From: Scytalidium lignicola | Taxonomy: Eukaryota; Ascomycota; Leotiomycetes | Direction: 5' to 3' | Assembly: GCA_002812745.2 (NCBI GenBank) | Contig: NCSJ02000005.1 | Span: forward strand, 1-64,000 | Length of the DNA stretch: 64,000 nt | In this document: piece after piece, positions 11,575 through 22,038 of the stretch | Numbering within the stretch: position 1 is the first letter of the stretch | How the letters are laid out: every line of letters begins with the position of its first letter | The notes under the pieces: model-generated | Seen by the model: the letters and a program-made list of their open reading frames with translations, nothing else | Databases searched by the model: none | Told to the model about the DNA's origin: nothing | Made by a program: the position numbers and the translations under genes

Positions 11575-11802
11575 TCATTCAATATAGATTTGATGATAAT
11601 ATATAAGTCCTTTGTAGAAGTTGTATAAGTAGGTATATACTTTTTCGAACATGTGTTTAGCAAGGTTATTAACAATAAAATAGCCTTTTGCTAACCTTGT
11701 TAGCATGGTAAGGAATGCTTTGATATAGAATTCCTTTGGCAATTCTACTTGTTTATAATAGCTCTTGAAGATCATCAATTTGTATTCGAAGCTGCTAGTC
11801 AT
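11575..11802 (-). pseudogene. copia Gag domain relic
   Basis: The 75-codon frame KLMIFKSYYKQVELP..., with KAFLTMLTRLAKGYF and a block ending YLYNFYKG, resembles the Gag core of fungal copia elements (F---C-QADI----KA-S-ML-G-A---Y). Past its stop the same frame reads ITLALITTVNPGKTTLKNVQ, the usual continuation. It is broken by stops. Confidence 0.6.
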
Positions 11803-12954
11803 TCCATTGTACTTCTAGTCTTCTATATACATCTTAACGATATCGGAAACTTGTTTTATATACACAGGCCAAGTTAAAGGTGATAGTGATAAGCTAAGCT
11901 TACAATAGGAGCTGTGGTCTTACTGTAACCTGTAGAACTGTTGGTGGTCATTTTAAGAGGTTATAAGGGTTAGAAAAGTGCTTGATTCTTGGCTTATATA
12001 CATTGAACTAGGAACCTTGAGGTTGATTTAGGCGTTTGTAAGGTAGGTAACTGTAAGAAGTATAATAATTACAAAGGTAATAAGTCCTTTTTGGAGGTCT
12101 TAAGAAGTATGTTAAAAGTCTTCTTCATTCCATGGGTGTTGTTCCTCCTCTTATATGACATCCACAAGAGTCTGAGTGATTATAATACTCTTGGTATTGT
12201 ACATTACACATACACCACTGTAACAAAGGCAATTCCGTAGGCTTTATATCTCTTTCTAGGTAATAACCTTGAAGGTATTAACTGTAAAGTTCTTGAAGTC
12301 CTCTTGGAATAAGTCCTATAGGTTTACATCACTAATTCCGTCAAGGCAATACTCGTAGACCTTGGTGGTTAGGTATTCCCGTATGTCCTTTATAGTAACA
12401 TCCTTAGGGTTTATTCCCCATTCCTATTTCTTGATTAGTGCTGTCCAATTCACCCTTACAATACTCTCCGTCACCCTTGCAGTAGTTTCCAGTCTATTCT
12501 CCCCTGTAATCCCCGTTGTGTCTCCTATTTCCACCATATTTCCCGTTATTCTTGAGCTTTACGTTGTCGTCCACCGGTACTAGCACAAGGTGCTTGGGTA
12601 GCTGAAAAGCAGAGCTGGTTACGCTTGAGTACAGAGAGTATTTACCCGTAGGTAGTAAACTCCGTGGTCTCAGGGGCTTGGACAGATGTCTTCAGGGGTA
12701 CAATGGCTTCTTGGTCTTCCTGATCGTCACAGTTCCGTAGGCTCCCAAATTCTCCTGTATGCCTGTAGAGGCCTGTAGTTCCGTGATGAAAGTGAAGGTA
12801 AGGTGAAAGATTGTGGTTTTGACACGTCGTTTCCGGTCTGTGAGAAGAGTAGTAAAGAATGTAAGTGGTTTTTGAATAGAAATTGATGAAAATGAGTTGT
12901 AAAAGAGTGGTTTTTCGAATAGAATTAGTCAATTGACTGACCACGCAACTCCGT

Positions 12955-13194
12955 AAGTGGACCGCCTGACGTCCAACTGAACGTGTTGTTTTTGGCAAAA
13001 ACAGGTTCAGCAACAACAGCTACGAAAGTGGACCGCCTGACGTCCAACCGATCGAGCTGTAAGTTGGTAAATAGCTGTTTCCCCCTTCGACTGGGTGGAT
13101 TTCAGCTCTGTAAGTGGACCGCCGGACGTCCAACCAAACAGAAGTTGTAATCTCCCGAGATTCAGCTTCAAAAGTGGACCGCCTGGCGTCCAAC
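12955..13194. repeat. four spaced copies of AAGTGGACCGCCTGACGTCC in the copia leader
   Basis: Copies begin at 12955, 13026, 13112 and 13172 (intervals 71, 86, 60 bp). Each reads AAGTGGACCGCC(T/G)G(A/G)CGTCC then AAC and contains TGGAC...GTCCA inverted arms. Three copies are preceded by CAGCT(A/C/T)-type sequence, so the unit is a degenerate tandem repeat. It lies just inside the 5' LTR, in the leader ahead of Gag. Confidence 0.75.
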
Positions 13195-13238
13195 CGATTG
13201 AACGATAATCTCCTGATCTGTATGTACAAACTGATCAG

Positions 13239-13431
13239 TGTCGGTTCACCTGTAGCACAAGTACGGTACGCAATTATACGTAATATACTCGTTGTGCTAT
13301 TCCATGGTTGTTGTACGATTAGGGGTGGGAGAGCGAAGCTGTAGCAGCTTCGCTCGTTCCCACTACCTAATCGGGACTAGCTTACAGGGGCACGTGAATA
13401 TCACGTGTACGTAACCGCTATTCTACCAACA
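13239..13431 (-). repeat. copia 5' LTR
   Basis: 193 bp direct repeat of 7238-7431, with about four substitutions and a one-base indel. Its outer edge is 234 bp upstream of the phosphotransferase ATG. Confidence 0.85.
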
Positions 13432-13664
13432 ATAACTTAATTGTCGCTTTAATACCTCCGTACTCCGTACACCTTCCATTTTAGGAAACGCATCAAAATT
13501 AAAAGCTTAGACAAGCACTGACAAATCCTCGTCGAAATGATGATATGATCCTCTACTTGCACCATTATTTATCACGCTTAGGTTTATATGATATATATTC
13601 TATTCGCACAAAGGACCCAAAAAGAATATATCCGTTCGGTATTTTGTTTCTAATTACTATCGCC

Positions 13665-14810
13665 ATGGGTACGCCAATGGACCATCTCCCTCCTCTAATC
13701 AAGGCTGAGTCCATCAATGCGCTAATGGAATCCATTTCTATGCCAAAGCCTTTGTCAATCATTTCACCAAAGGTATCCGCATGTTATCATGGCATATATA
13801 TGATCACTATTCCCTTCACTAATGGAAAATCCGAACTTGTACTTCGTGTTTCCGGCTCTCATATACCAAAGATCAAAACCGAAAATGAGGCTGCAATTAT
13901 GTCATGGGTGTCAAAGAATTCGGCGATCCCAATACCAGAAGTCATAGCATATGACTCGTCAACCAACAATCCTATTAATCATGAATATATTATTCTATCC
14001 CGTGCTCGCGGAGAGACATTGAGCGAAATCTATCAATCTTTAGGCAATGAGAAAATGATTAGCATAATTGACCAGCTCATTGACATACTGCATCAACTGC
14101 ATGCAGTTGACTGGAACTATATAGGAGGACTGAAATTCAATGAGACAGGAGAAATTGTACCTGGTCCAGTACTGGAGGAAAATTTCTGGTATCCTCCGGA
14201 TATTCAACAGTTCTGGCCGCCAGGAGAAACAATGTCTACCCTTAACATTGAAGGACCTTACCCAACATATGTTGATTACATATCGGCTCATATCCAGAGA
14301 TACATACACGGTATCGAAGTCCATGAGAAATTAGCCTTCATGCGAGACACCTTGTCACGACTCAAGGCACTCGTTAATGCATTAGCAAATAATGCTGAAA
14401 AACTGAACAATGTCAAACTTAAGCTCGCACATAAAGATCTCCATTTCTCTAATATTCTCTACGATCAATCATCAAGTAGAATCACGGCTATTCTAGACTG
14501 GGAATTCTCTGGCATTGTCCCTTTCACAAGGTGGAATCCAACACGAGCCTTTCTGTGGAATGCGAGAGATGATGCAGATTCCGGGGCTGAAAAAGAGCGA
14601 CTACTGAGCATATTCAAGGAGCGTTGCAAAGAGAGGAATGTTGAGATTCTGGAGGATGCACAATATTCAAGCACATTACAGGAGGCTATGCAAACAGCAG
14701 CAAATTTCTTAAGAGCAATTGTGGAAGTTGTACCGAGGGGGCAGAAAGGAGACCTGGTAAGAAGTTGGAAGGATATATTGCTTAAGCAACTTGAAGTATT
14801 CGGTGTATAG
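13665..14810 (+). CDS. APH/choline-kinase-type phosphotransferase
   Basis: Single-exon gene, 381 aa from the ATG at 13665 (context CGCCATGG). The frame is open upstream to an ATG at 13545, but the extra 40 residues are unlike family N-termini. It is a protein-kinase-fold phosphotransferase of Pfam APH (PF01636) type, common in fungi with unknown small-molecule substrates. Catalytic loop HKDLHFSN has Asp258 and Asn263; the metal site ILDWEF has Asp278, followed by SGIVPF. VLRVSG near 59-64 would be the ATP-Lys strand, but Arg stands where Lys is usual. A copia LTR ends 233 bp before the start and may have replaced its promoter. Confidence 0.8.
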   Translation: MGTPMDHLPPLIKAESINALMESISMPKPLSIISPKVSACYHGIYMITIPFTNGKSELVLRVSGSHIPKIKTENEAAIMSWVSKNSAIPIPEVIAYDSSTNNPINHEYIILSRARGETLSEIYQSLGNEKMISIIDQLIDILHQLHAVDWNYIGGLKFNETGEIVPGPVLEENFWYPPDIQQFWPPGETMSTLNIEGPYPTYVDYISAHIQRYIHGIEVHEKLAFMRDTLSRLKALVNALANNAEKLNNVKLKLAHKDLHFSNILYDQSSSRITAILDWEFSGIVPFTRWNPTRAFLWNARDDADSGAEKERLLSIFKERCKERNVEILEDAQYSSTLQEAMQTAANFLRAIVEVVPRGQKGDLVRSWKDILLKQLEVFGV

Positions 14811-15393
14811 TTCGTCACCAAATACTAGATATTTGAAGTTGTGATAACATAGAGCTAAATTCTACATGCGAGCCGGATGGAGATGTTGGCAAGCTGTAGC
14901 CCTAATTTCAGCGGCTGTACTAGACTCATTAAGTTCTTACGAGTTACTACTAGTTAACTAACTGATTTTGCCTTCAACCGTAGTCTATGAGACAGCCTGA
15001 GAGAGGATGCATATCTTAACATAGTGATATATCCTAGCCAACTATGATGTCGCGAGGTGGGTGACAGGGTTAGAGCTGGACATGAAGATGAGAGGATTTT
15101 AATTTAAAAGATTGAGAGTAAAGAAGATACAAGATCAGCACAGTCATACATGGAAGCGTTTGGGGAAACATGTAATAATGTGTATGGATACAAATAAACA
15201 GGACGGCTAAAAAGGGGGCTAAGAACTTATGGTCGGCAATTATTGGACAGAATCACATATTACTGTACTTTTAACAAATGAAGAAGATGTGTGTTATTAT
15301 ATACAGTTATATATATTCTGGATATTTCAGAAAGCAATAAGTAGACCCCGTGCCCAACAAGCTCGTAAGAAACATCTATCTTCATTTGAAATA
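14811..15393. other. intergenic region between convergent genes
   Basis: 3' flanks of the phosphotransferase (+) and the hydrolase (-). No feature recognised. Confidence 0.5.
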
Positions 15394-16767
15394 TTAGGAG
15401 CTCCCTAAGTTCTTAGAATGGAAGAAGTTTTGCATAACTCTGTAACCAGCAGTGGCGTTGTAATGGAAATTGTTTCCGTGCGCAGTATTCGGCTGCACAT
15501 ATGGCACAAAGTCATGATCCGCGACCTTAGGAAAGTTCGTCTTGACCATAGCCGGGATTGATGAAACTCCTTTTTGTCCCGTGGTAAGACAATCCCCACC
15601 GCAGAACGGGAGGTCCGCATCTATATCAGCATTGTTAGACGGCTTTCTTGTGGAAACGGAAAAGGACGGAAAAGAAATCGGAGAGATACCTCCATTAATA
15701 ACCATTACAGGCCCGGAATATTCGTTCGTCGCTGGTGCGCTTCCCAGTGTCAGGAACTCTCCTACGGTTGCCGGCTGCTTTGTCTGCTCCGCGAACGTTA
15801 ACATCGCCGGATCATAATGCTTCGGCTTGAAGAAGAGGTATTTGTTGGCCTCGGTGTTCGATGGGATAATGTATCCATTTGGCAAATCTTGCGGCTCTGA
15901 GAGAGAGGAAATATTAATAGGGGAAACATCCAACAATGGACCCAAATATGTGGAAAGGATATTCTGTAATTCCACGCCAGTTACGTTGCCAAATCGCAAG
16001 GGCTGGTTCAGGTTTGCTTGTTGGAAATTACCACCTGCGAGGAAGAGGCCTGCGAAGGATAAAGTCATAGAGAAGCCGGTGAGGATTATGCCGTCGGTAA
16101 TCTTAGGATACATGTTCGCGAGCAGGTATGTTTGTACCGAGCCAAATGAGTGTCCAACGTGGACTACTTTCTCGAATTTGTGATTGACACCCGGGAATGT
16201 GCCATTACGAAGCATCATTGTAAGCTGTGCAGTAGCAGCGACTTCAAGGAAGGCCTGAATCTCATTCAATGGTTCACCGTGGGAGGACTCGCTCACGCCC
16301 AGGCGGTCAAAGCTGACTGTGGAGAATCCAAATTCGTCTGTGGCAACATTGATGTAGCTATAATTGAAATTGTTGAACGGTAGATCCCAGTATCTTTATC
16401 ACATTAGTTTCTGTAAGTGAAAAGCTTAGAATGGGAATAGTTACGTTCTGTCAACCCCGATGCCATGAGTTAGCACTTGGACGGTCGGATTTCTGCTATT
16501 ACTTTTCGATGGTACGCAATATTGCGCACTGATATTGTACCGACCAGTTGTCGTGTTATACCCGGTGAGCACAATATCAGTGAAGTTGCGACCTTGCTGG
16601 GTCATGTTGGCAATAAAATCCTGAACATCGAGGTTCGTTTGTGGGACTTCAATGTCGAAGACAGGTTGTCGAGCAGCCAAGTCGACTGGAACTGTCACAT
16701 TGATGCACTTTTTGGCTGCCGCCGCAGTTGCCAAAAGGATCAAGGGGCTGGAGATTGAGAACCGCAT
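15394..16767 (-). CDS. secreted alpha/beta hydrolase
   Basis: Two exons (16767-16445 and 16393-15394) joined over a 51-bp intron (GTAACT...AAAG) give 440 aa. The splice restores HGIGVDRTYWDLPF, the oxyanion-side HG motif of these fungal hydrolases. The N-terminus MRFSISSPLILLATAAAAKKC is a signal peptide. The nucleophile elbow GHSFGS puts Ser190 in place, and the C-terminal AHGNNFHYN supplies the likely catalytic His. Several NxT/S sites fit secretion. The substrate is unknown; lipid, ester or secondary-metabolite hydrolysis is possible. No lesion seen. Confidence 0.82.
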
Positions 16768-17513
16768 CTTGAAAAAGTCAAGTTGGCTGAGGAAAACTCA
16801 ACCCACAAACACAACAGGAAAGCATCTTTATATCATTGAGAGTACACTTGTGATAACAAGCTCCGAACGGAAGTATTGTCGCGGCATTTGATACCTAGGA
16901 TGAGTTAACTACCGTACCTGGTAATAATTGGTGGGTACGGCTAGGGTAGAATGACTCTAGGTGATACAGAAATTATGAAATACATATTTTGTATTCGGCT
17001 CGGGACTGACTCGGCTTCTCAAGGAAGTCTCTACAAACAGTATTATTTCCCTACTAAGCTAAAACTTAGGCAAAGTGAAATTTACAAGTATAATTGGTGA
17101 TACTTATCTTCCAGGGATCTCAACCACTAATTTTCATCTAAGTAAAATCAGAGGATCTACATATGTTTAGAGTTATTTTAATGGAGAGATGCTGAACCAC
17201 TTTGAGGTATGTACGTATTAATTTGCAAAATAAAACGTCTTTTAATGAATAAAGTACATAGACTACTATTCCGAATAAGAGTTCAGATATTAAATTTATG
17301 AACTTGCCTCTACATTAATCGGAATAAACTCGCAGATCGAGAAGCTTTTTAGTCACACCACGACTCGTATCCATCATCAAAATGCTACCCTGACCCGTTG
17401 TGCCGTCTTACATGCAGCGTGGCAATTCAATTCCAAATCATAGAATTCCAAATCACTCCAATGGTCGTCAAACGCAAAGGGTTAGATAAGTAGGAATCTC
17501 GGCTTCCATTATT

Positions 17514-17539
17514 ATGATGATGATGATGATGATGATGAT
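17514..17539. repeat. (ATG)n microsatellite
   Basis: About eight and a half ATG units. Read on the minus strand it would give a poly-His tract in a spurious frame. Confidence 0.9.
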
Positions 17540-17996
17540 TAATCACGTTCTCTCTTTCTCTTTGCTTGCAGTCTATCCTAATTTGGGAACAATTGTACCT
17601 TTGTATCAAGTTATCTTTCGATAAACACAAAAATGTCTGATAGTCACCAGCTTCATTGCACGCTTTCTGCAAGAAATGCCTTTTTAGGTTTCAAGGGTAC
17701 TGCGACACCGTAAGATCAGGGACCCAGAATTATCTATCCCCTCTGTTGTAGCCTCAGGTATTTGATACACTCACGTGACAAGCCATGGCAAAAGCCATAT
17801 GAAGTCATAGAGTCGGAGTCGGGGCAATTATCATACCTGTGAGACATTTTCACATGATACGTACGTTTACAGGTGCGTATATGATATGGGAGTATTTCCC
17901 CAGCTGTAGCTGTTATTAGCTAGTTGTTTTTGATAGTTGAAATTCATACTGTTCGCGTACGTACCAATGATAACAGTAGCCGTAGCCTGTTCAACA

Positions 17997-18212
17997 CCCT
18001 CGGACCCCACAGGCCAAATTGGCCTATTTTAGCGTTGTTGCCTCAAATTTATCCCCTCGGACCCCACTCACTTAAGCTCGCCAGGCAAAATCTACGTCTA
18101 GGAATATTATTCACCCAAACCTTCTCTTCTACCAGTCACACATCCAGAGAATTATTTTAGGCCTAAGGCAACAGCGCTAAAAGTGTCATAATGGCACGGT
18201 GGGGTCCGAGGG
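17997..18212. mobile_element. MITE-like element with imperfect terminal inverted repeats
   Basis: The left end CCCTCGGACCCCAC (17997-18010) matches the inverted right end (18199-18212). Homology continues inward for about 45 bp on both sides (TTTTAGCG(T/C)TGTTGCCT). A third direct copy of CCCTCGGACCCCAC sits inside at 18054-18067. At 216 bp with no coding capacity this is MITE-like. No clear target duplication is seen. Confidence 0.6.
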
Positions 18213-19241
18213 ATAAACATTTTCACTGGTGCGTTAATTAGTGTTAATCAGAGGCTTTAACTGGAGAATATCCTTGAATACAAATTTATCGTCTAATGAC
18301 TTGATCCGAACTCGGACTAGCTCTACCTCCTCAGGACCATAAGTAGGATTGCTTCATGGCAGACACTGAGATAAATTGAGAAACAATAGAGAAATAAAAA
18401 ACATTTTAGGATATAGAAGAAACTTCAGTATCAATATGCATATAAGTCTACTTTTGCTTTCAAACTGGCTGTATTTAAGATAGTAAGCCGTGATGTGTTT
18501 TATTCGCTCGATTCAACTGCACATGCTCTCCCCTTACTTTTTACTATAATTATCACTGATCCTACTTTTGAAATAGTTTCTATTAGTATATCTTATTCCA
18601 AGCTTAATGCATTATTGTAAAGATAGGCCTTATTTGCGTTCTCTATATCCTCGTTCTTCTGAGATACTTCATATATACCTCCATCCGTTAACATTTACAG
18701 TATTACACGAACATTACACACCTTTAGTTGTAAGACTAGATCTTTGTCTTGATAGCTCTTTCCACAACTTACTCTTATATCCTCAAGCAGAACAGAACGA
18801 CCGAAGAAGAGAAATTTTGGAGGGGTCAGTATATTCTTATGATCGAGTACTTAATGATGTATGGTACCTCATATCATTGACAGGGCTATATTGTAAGCAT
18901 AGACTGATTGCAGTTAGATTTTGGTATCTTAAAAGTCTTCACCTATCGACTCTCTGCTCCGATTTGGCGATAATCCACCACGTTAGATACACTAACTACA
19001 TTACTTTTATTGATATATCTCTTTATGTGACCTGCTGCACGGTTTAATTAATTAATACTGTTGGAGAAACTGTGCCGCAACTACGCCACAACCGCCTACG
19101 ATGCTCGGTTAGTAGGGGATGAACGTCACTCTTCCTTCACAGCTCTTAAAGTCCAAGCTTCAATAAAGTTTTCATCTTATACTCACCAAACACTGTCGTA
19201 TTACGCATATATACAATTTAAGATCAAAAAGACTTGTCACA

Positions 19242-19722
19242 ATGGTACTTGCAACCTTACCCCAAGGCGAGGGTTACCTCCCCTATTACCTCCTTTATGT
19301 AAGCTTATTTCCAAATCTAAAATAGATAATAAAGTTTTGAGCATCTAATCATCCTCTATTTTGACTACCTCCAGGCCAGTTCTTCTGCATTAATCCACTC
19401 TCTAGTCACCTACCTCAGTCCCTTATCTTCCATGGCTGCTTTCTCTGGCCCCGCGNCACCCCCAAAGACTAAACTACTCGCGCACGTCTATGGGATCAAG
19501 AACATTTACACGGCTCTTATCCGCGGGTACGCAGCGTACTATATCAGTAATCCCCAACTATATTCTCTTGCAACGTGGACGTTTGTAGGTGTCTTGGCGC
19601 TTTATGGTGGAGAGTTGTTGACTTGGAAAACCGTCAGATTGAGGGAAGGGATTTTCCCTTTCGTTACAGCAGGAATAGGGCTAGTTTGGATGCTACGAGA
19701 GAGAAGTTGGTATTTAGATTAA
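19242..19722 (+). CDS. ERG28: ergosterol biosynthetic protein 28 homologue
   Basis: Exons 19242-19298 and 19375-19722 join over a 76-bp intron (GTAAGC...CCAG) to 134 aa, the size of Erg28. Erg28 is an ER membrane scaffold that tethers C-4 demethylation enzymes (Erg25, Erg26, Erg27) in ergosterol synthesis. Family blocks seen are GEGYLPYYLLY at the start, HVYGIKNIYTALIR, YAAYYISNPQLY, LATWTFVGVLALYGGELLTW and FVTAGIGLVWM, giving about four membrane segments. One codon at 19455-19457 contains N (residue X). The first exon has only 19 codons and is easily missed. It converges on the membrane-protein gene at 20127-21100. Confidence 0.82.
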
Positions 19723-20126
19723 TTACCGTTCGCAGAGTCTCGTGGAAGTTAGGTATCTACTCTGCAGGGTCTTCTGTTATTTAAACCAAGTCCTAATATC
19801 TCATACTCACCAAGTCTTAACACGTCAAAATATTTAGTCATCCTTCGTGTGCTTTTAAGATAGGACCTAAGCTAGTAACAACGTTTAGATTGGCAACGTT
19901 TAGTAGTCTAGTAATCCGGATTCAAGGTAATTGAGAATGAATTTCCTTGGGTATTTTCTAACTTTAACCACTCATAACAAATGTGGTCGCAGGATGTTAA
20001 AATATATATCCTACCTTACCAACCTGCCGGAGATGAAGTCGCTATCTAGTAGTCACAAAGAAATAGTAATGAAGCAAGTCTACAGTATATTCCTAGTATC
20101 AGACCGAAGTCACTTTCTTCAGTCTC
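19723..20126. other. intergenic region between convergent genes
   Basis: 404 bp; 3' flanks of ERG28 (+) and the membrane protein (-). Nothing else recognised. Confidence 0.5.
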
Positions 20127-21100
20127 TTAGACCCTGCCATCTAATAATGGCGTTCTCTCATCTTCGCTTGGTGTTAAAGCGCGTGTATCTTGCCTATCAA
20201 TAGTATTATCCTCCTCTTCAGCGATGCTCTCCACTTTCAACATAGATTTGACGTAATATATAGTCCACACTGCCATAAGCCCTGCTAATGGGAAAGGACC
20301 TGCCCATCCAACAGCATAGACAGCGGCTTTTGGCAACCAGAACACAAGAACTGTGAACACGCCAGCAAAGATATAAAACAATATCATCCACGTAAGACTC
20401 AGCGTCCAAATCATCCTCTGAAATATGGGACTACTCTCATATCGCGCAGTAAACGCTTCACGATATTCGGCACCACCATTGCCATCCACTGCCACAACGT
20501 CTTCGACAATATAGTAAATAGCCGGTCTCACCACATTCCCGGCATCTACGCTACCAAACCGAAAAGGCAGCTTGACTTTGAGACTATTAAGAACCAACGA
20601 TAGCATAGTGAGAAAGGCTAAGAAGTACATAAGCACAGGCACGGGCATCGATAGTAGCCGGATTTGCAATTCATGCCCATCGTGGTCATTGTCGCCTCTT
20701 ACGAGTGTGGAGCTTATGAGAGCGGAAATGATGATCAAGGCGGCGAAGTAACCCCATTGGAAGATGTCGAGTGCATAGCGTGGCGATTTGAGTGGACGGT
20801 ACTCTGGTGAAGGCTGGATGAGTTTCCAGATGCGTTCTACTACTGCGATAGCTGTGAAGATTCCTAGGATTGCTGTTGGGATTGTCAAGACTGTTATGGT
20901 TAGTAGGTCACGTGTATAATTGGTAAGCCAGCGAGATGGAGGAAGAACACACCAACAACGCGATCCATTCCTGGGTTGCCATACCAAAGACCGTAGAATA
21001 GGCCTAGATTTATGAAGATCGGGGGTATGGTTATGACTGTCCAGGCAATTGCAATCGCAGGATAGCGAGTGTGAAGACTATATGGAAGTTTGACCACCAT
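20127..21100 (-). CDS. multi-pass membrane protein, unknown function
   Basis: Exons 21100-20953 and 20890-20127 give 303 aa. The 62-bp intron (GTGTGT...CTACTAACCATAACAG) has a textbook branch site, and without it the frame is broken. Several hydrophobic segments are visible: AIAIAWTVITIPPIFINLGL, an ILGIFTAIAV stretch, GYFAALIIISALISSTLV, VLMYFLAFLTMLSLV, then three near the C-terminus. The loop contains YYIVEDVVAVDGNGGAEYRE. An acidic tail ends ERTPLLDGRV, with a dileucine-type sorting signal TPLL. I recognise it as a fungal uncharacterised membrane family, without known function. Start chosen at the Met opening MVVKLPYS. Confidence 0.75.
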
Positions 21101-22038
21101 TTCGGATTCATGTGATCGCCGATAGTCAATATGTGGCTGTCGTCCCCTGATTGTTTTACTATTATGATGAGAAAGAATAGACGTAACAGACATAGAGAAA
21201 TAATATACTTCAATTCGTGATGTATTGTAAAAAANGGCTCTTTCGACGTCGAGACAACTCATGTCCTTTTTGCGCTGGAAAGCTCGGGTGTCAGAAATTT
21301 GTGCTTATGTAATTTGACTACTAGGCCGCGTAAGTCTATTTAAGGGGTTTATCCACTATAATCAACGGCCATCCCACCAATTGAGAGAAGCTACCATAAA
21401 ATTTATACCTGCTCAGGTTGCTCAGTCACGTTCCTGCTCTCCTTCCCTTTAAACATTCATATTTGCCTACTATTCGGTTCTACTATACGAAAGTTATCAA
21501 CTCTATACAACTATATTCGGAAAGGACTAAGTCGACTCCTAAAGAGCCTAAACAGGACTACTCCTAAATACATCCTTTAATCTCTCAAAGTAGATTCTTC
21601 TCGCTGGTATAACTCCTGTGTATTTGAAATTCGTGGATTAACAAATAGAACTGAGAGTTTTTAGTTGGAATCTGGTTTTCCAAGTGTTTATTGTTACAGG
21701 TATTATTTAATTAATCTACATTTATACTCTTTTTTTGCCTAAATAGGCAGCTTTCCAGGCTGATTCCGTCATATCCAGTTGTCTTAGAAGAATTCTATCC
21801 CGGGATCCCAGAGTATGAATTAGCCTACCAAGATATGGGAGGGTCGCTCGCTCTACCATATCATGGTACTCACGGCCGACGCTCGAAAGAAGAGCAGAGC
21901 TAGAGAGAAGACTGGGAGGAAGCTTATTTGCGCTGCCACAGATTTCGCAGTCCATGGCTACTCATCTTCCATATTATCTCCGGTCTCCTGTCATGAAGCA
22001 GGACGTGATTGACACGTTGTGAAAGCCTGCCAGCTTCA
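21101..22038. other. intergenic region
   Basis: Upstream of the membrane-protein gene and downstream of the MFS gene. Nothing recognised; one N at about 21235 in an A run. Confidence 0.5.

Larger units (their letters stand above)
7238..13431 (-). mobile_element. complete but defective Ty1/copia retrotransposon
   Basis: Two direct LTRs (7238-7431 and 13239-13431) bound 6.2 kb. On the minus strand the order is leader repeats (13194-12955), Gag (about 12580-11500), a decayed middle, then the reverse transcriptase end and RNase H (about 9384-7516). This is Ty1/copia order with RNase H next to the 3' LTR. LTRs differ at about four bases plus one indel, yet the middle (about 9400-12300) is AT-rich and full of stops. 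No matching 5-bp target duplication is seen (left flank GTTTG, right flank ATAAC). Confidence 0.85.
16768..19241. other. long intergenic region with a MITE-like element and microsatellite
   Basis: 2.5 kb without a supported gene. It contains the ATG/CAT microsatellite at 17514-17539 and a MITE-like inverted repeat at 17997-18212. The 146-codon frame at 18607-19047 has no recognisable domain and I do not call it. Confidence 0.5.

Noticed and set aside
12642..13016. 124-codon minus frame near the copia 5' end
   Set aside because: Lies in the leader and overlaps the repeat block; no Gag-like sequence.
13545..13664. N-terminal extension of the phosphotransferase from the first ATG
   Set aside because: The 40 extra residues do not resemble the family, and ATG 13665 has the better context.
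17427..17672. 81-codon minus frame with a poly-His tract
   Set aside because: The His run is only the (ATG)n microsatellite read backwards; the rest is featureless.
18607..19047. 146-codon plus frame
   Set aside because: No domain, no splice context and no codon pattern like the neighbours; likely a chance open stretch.
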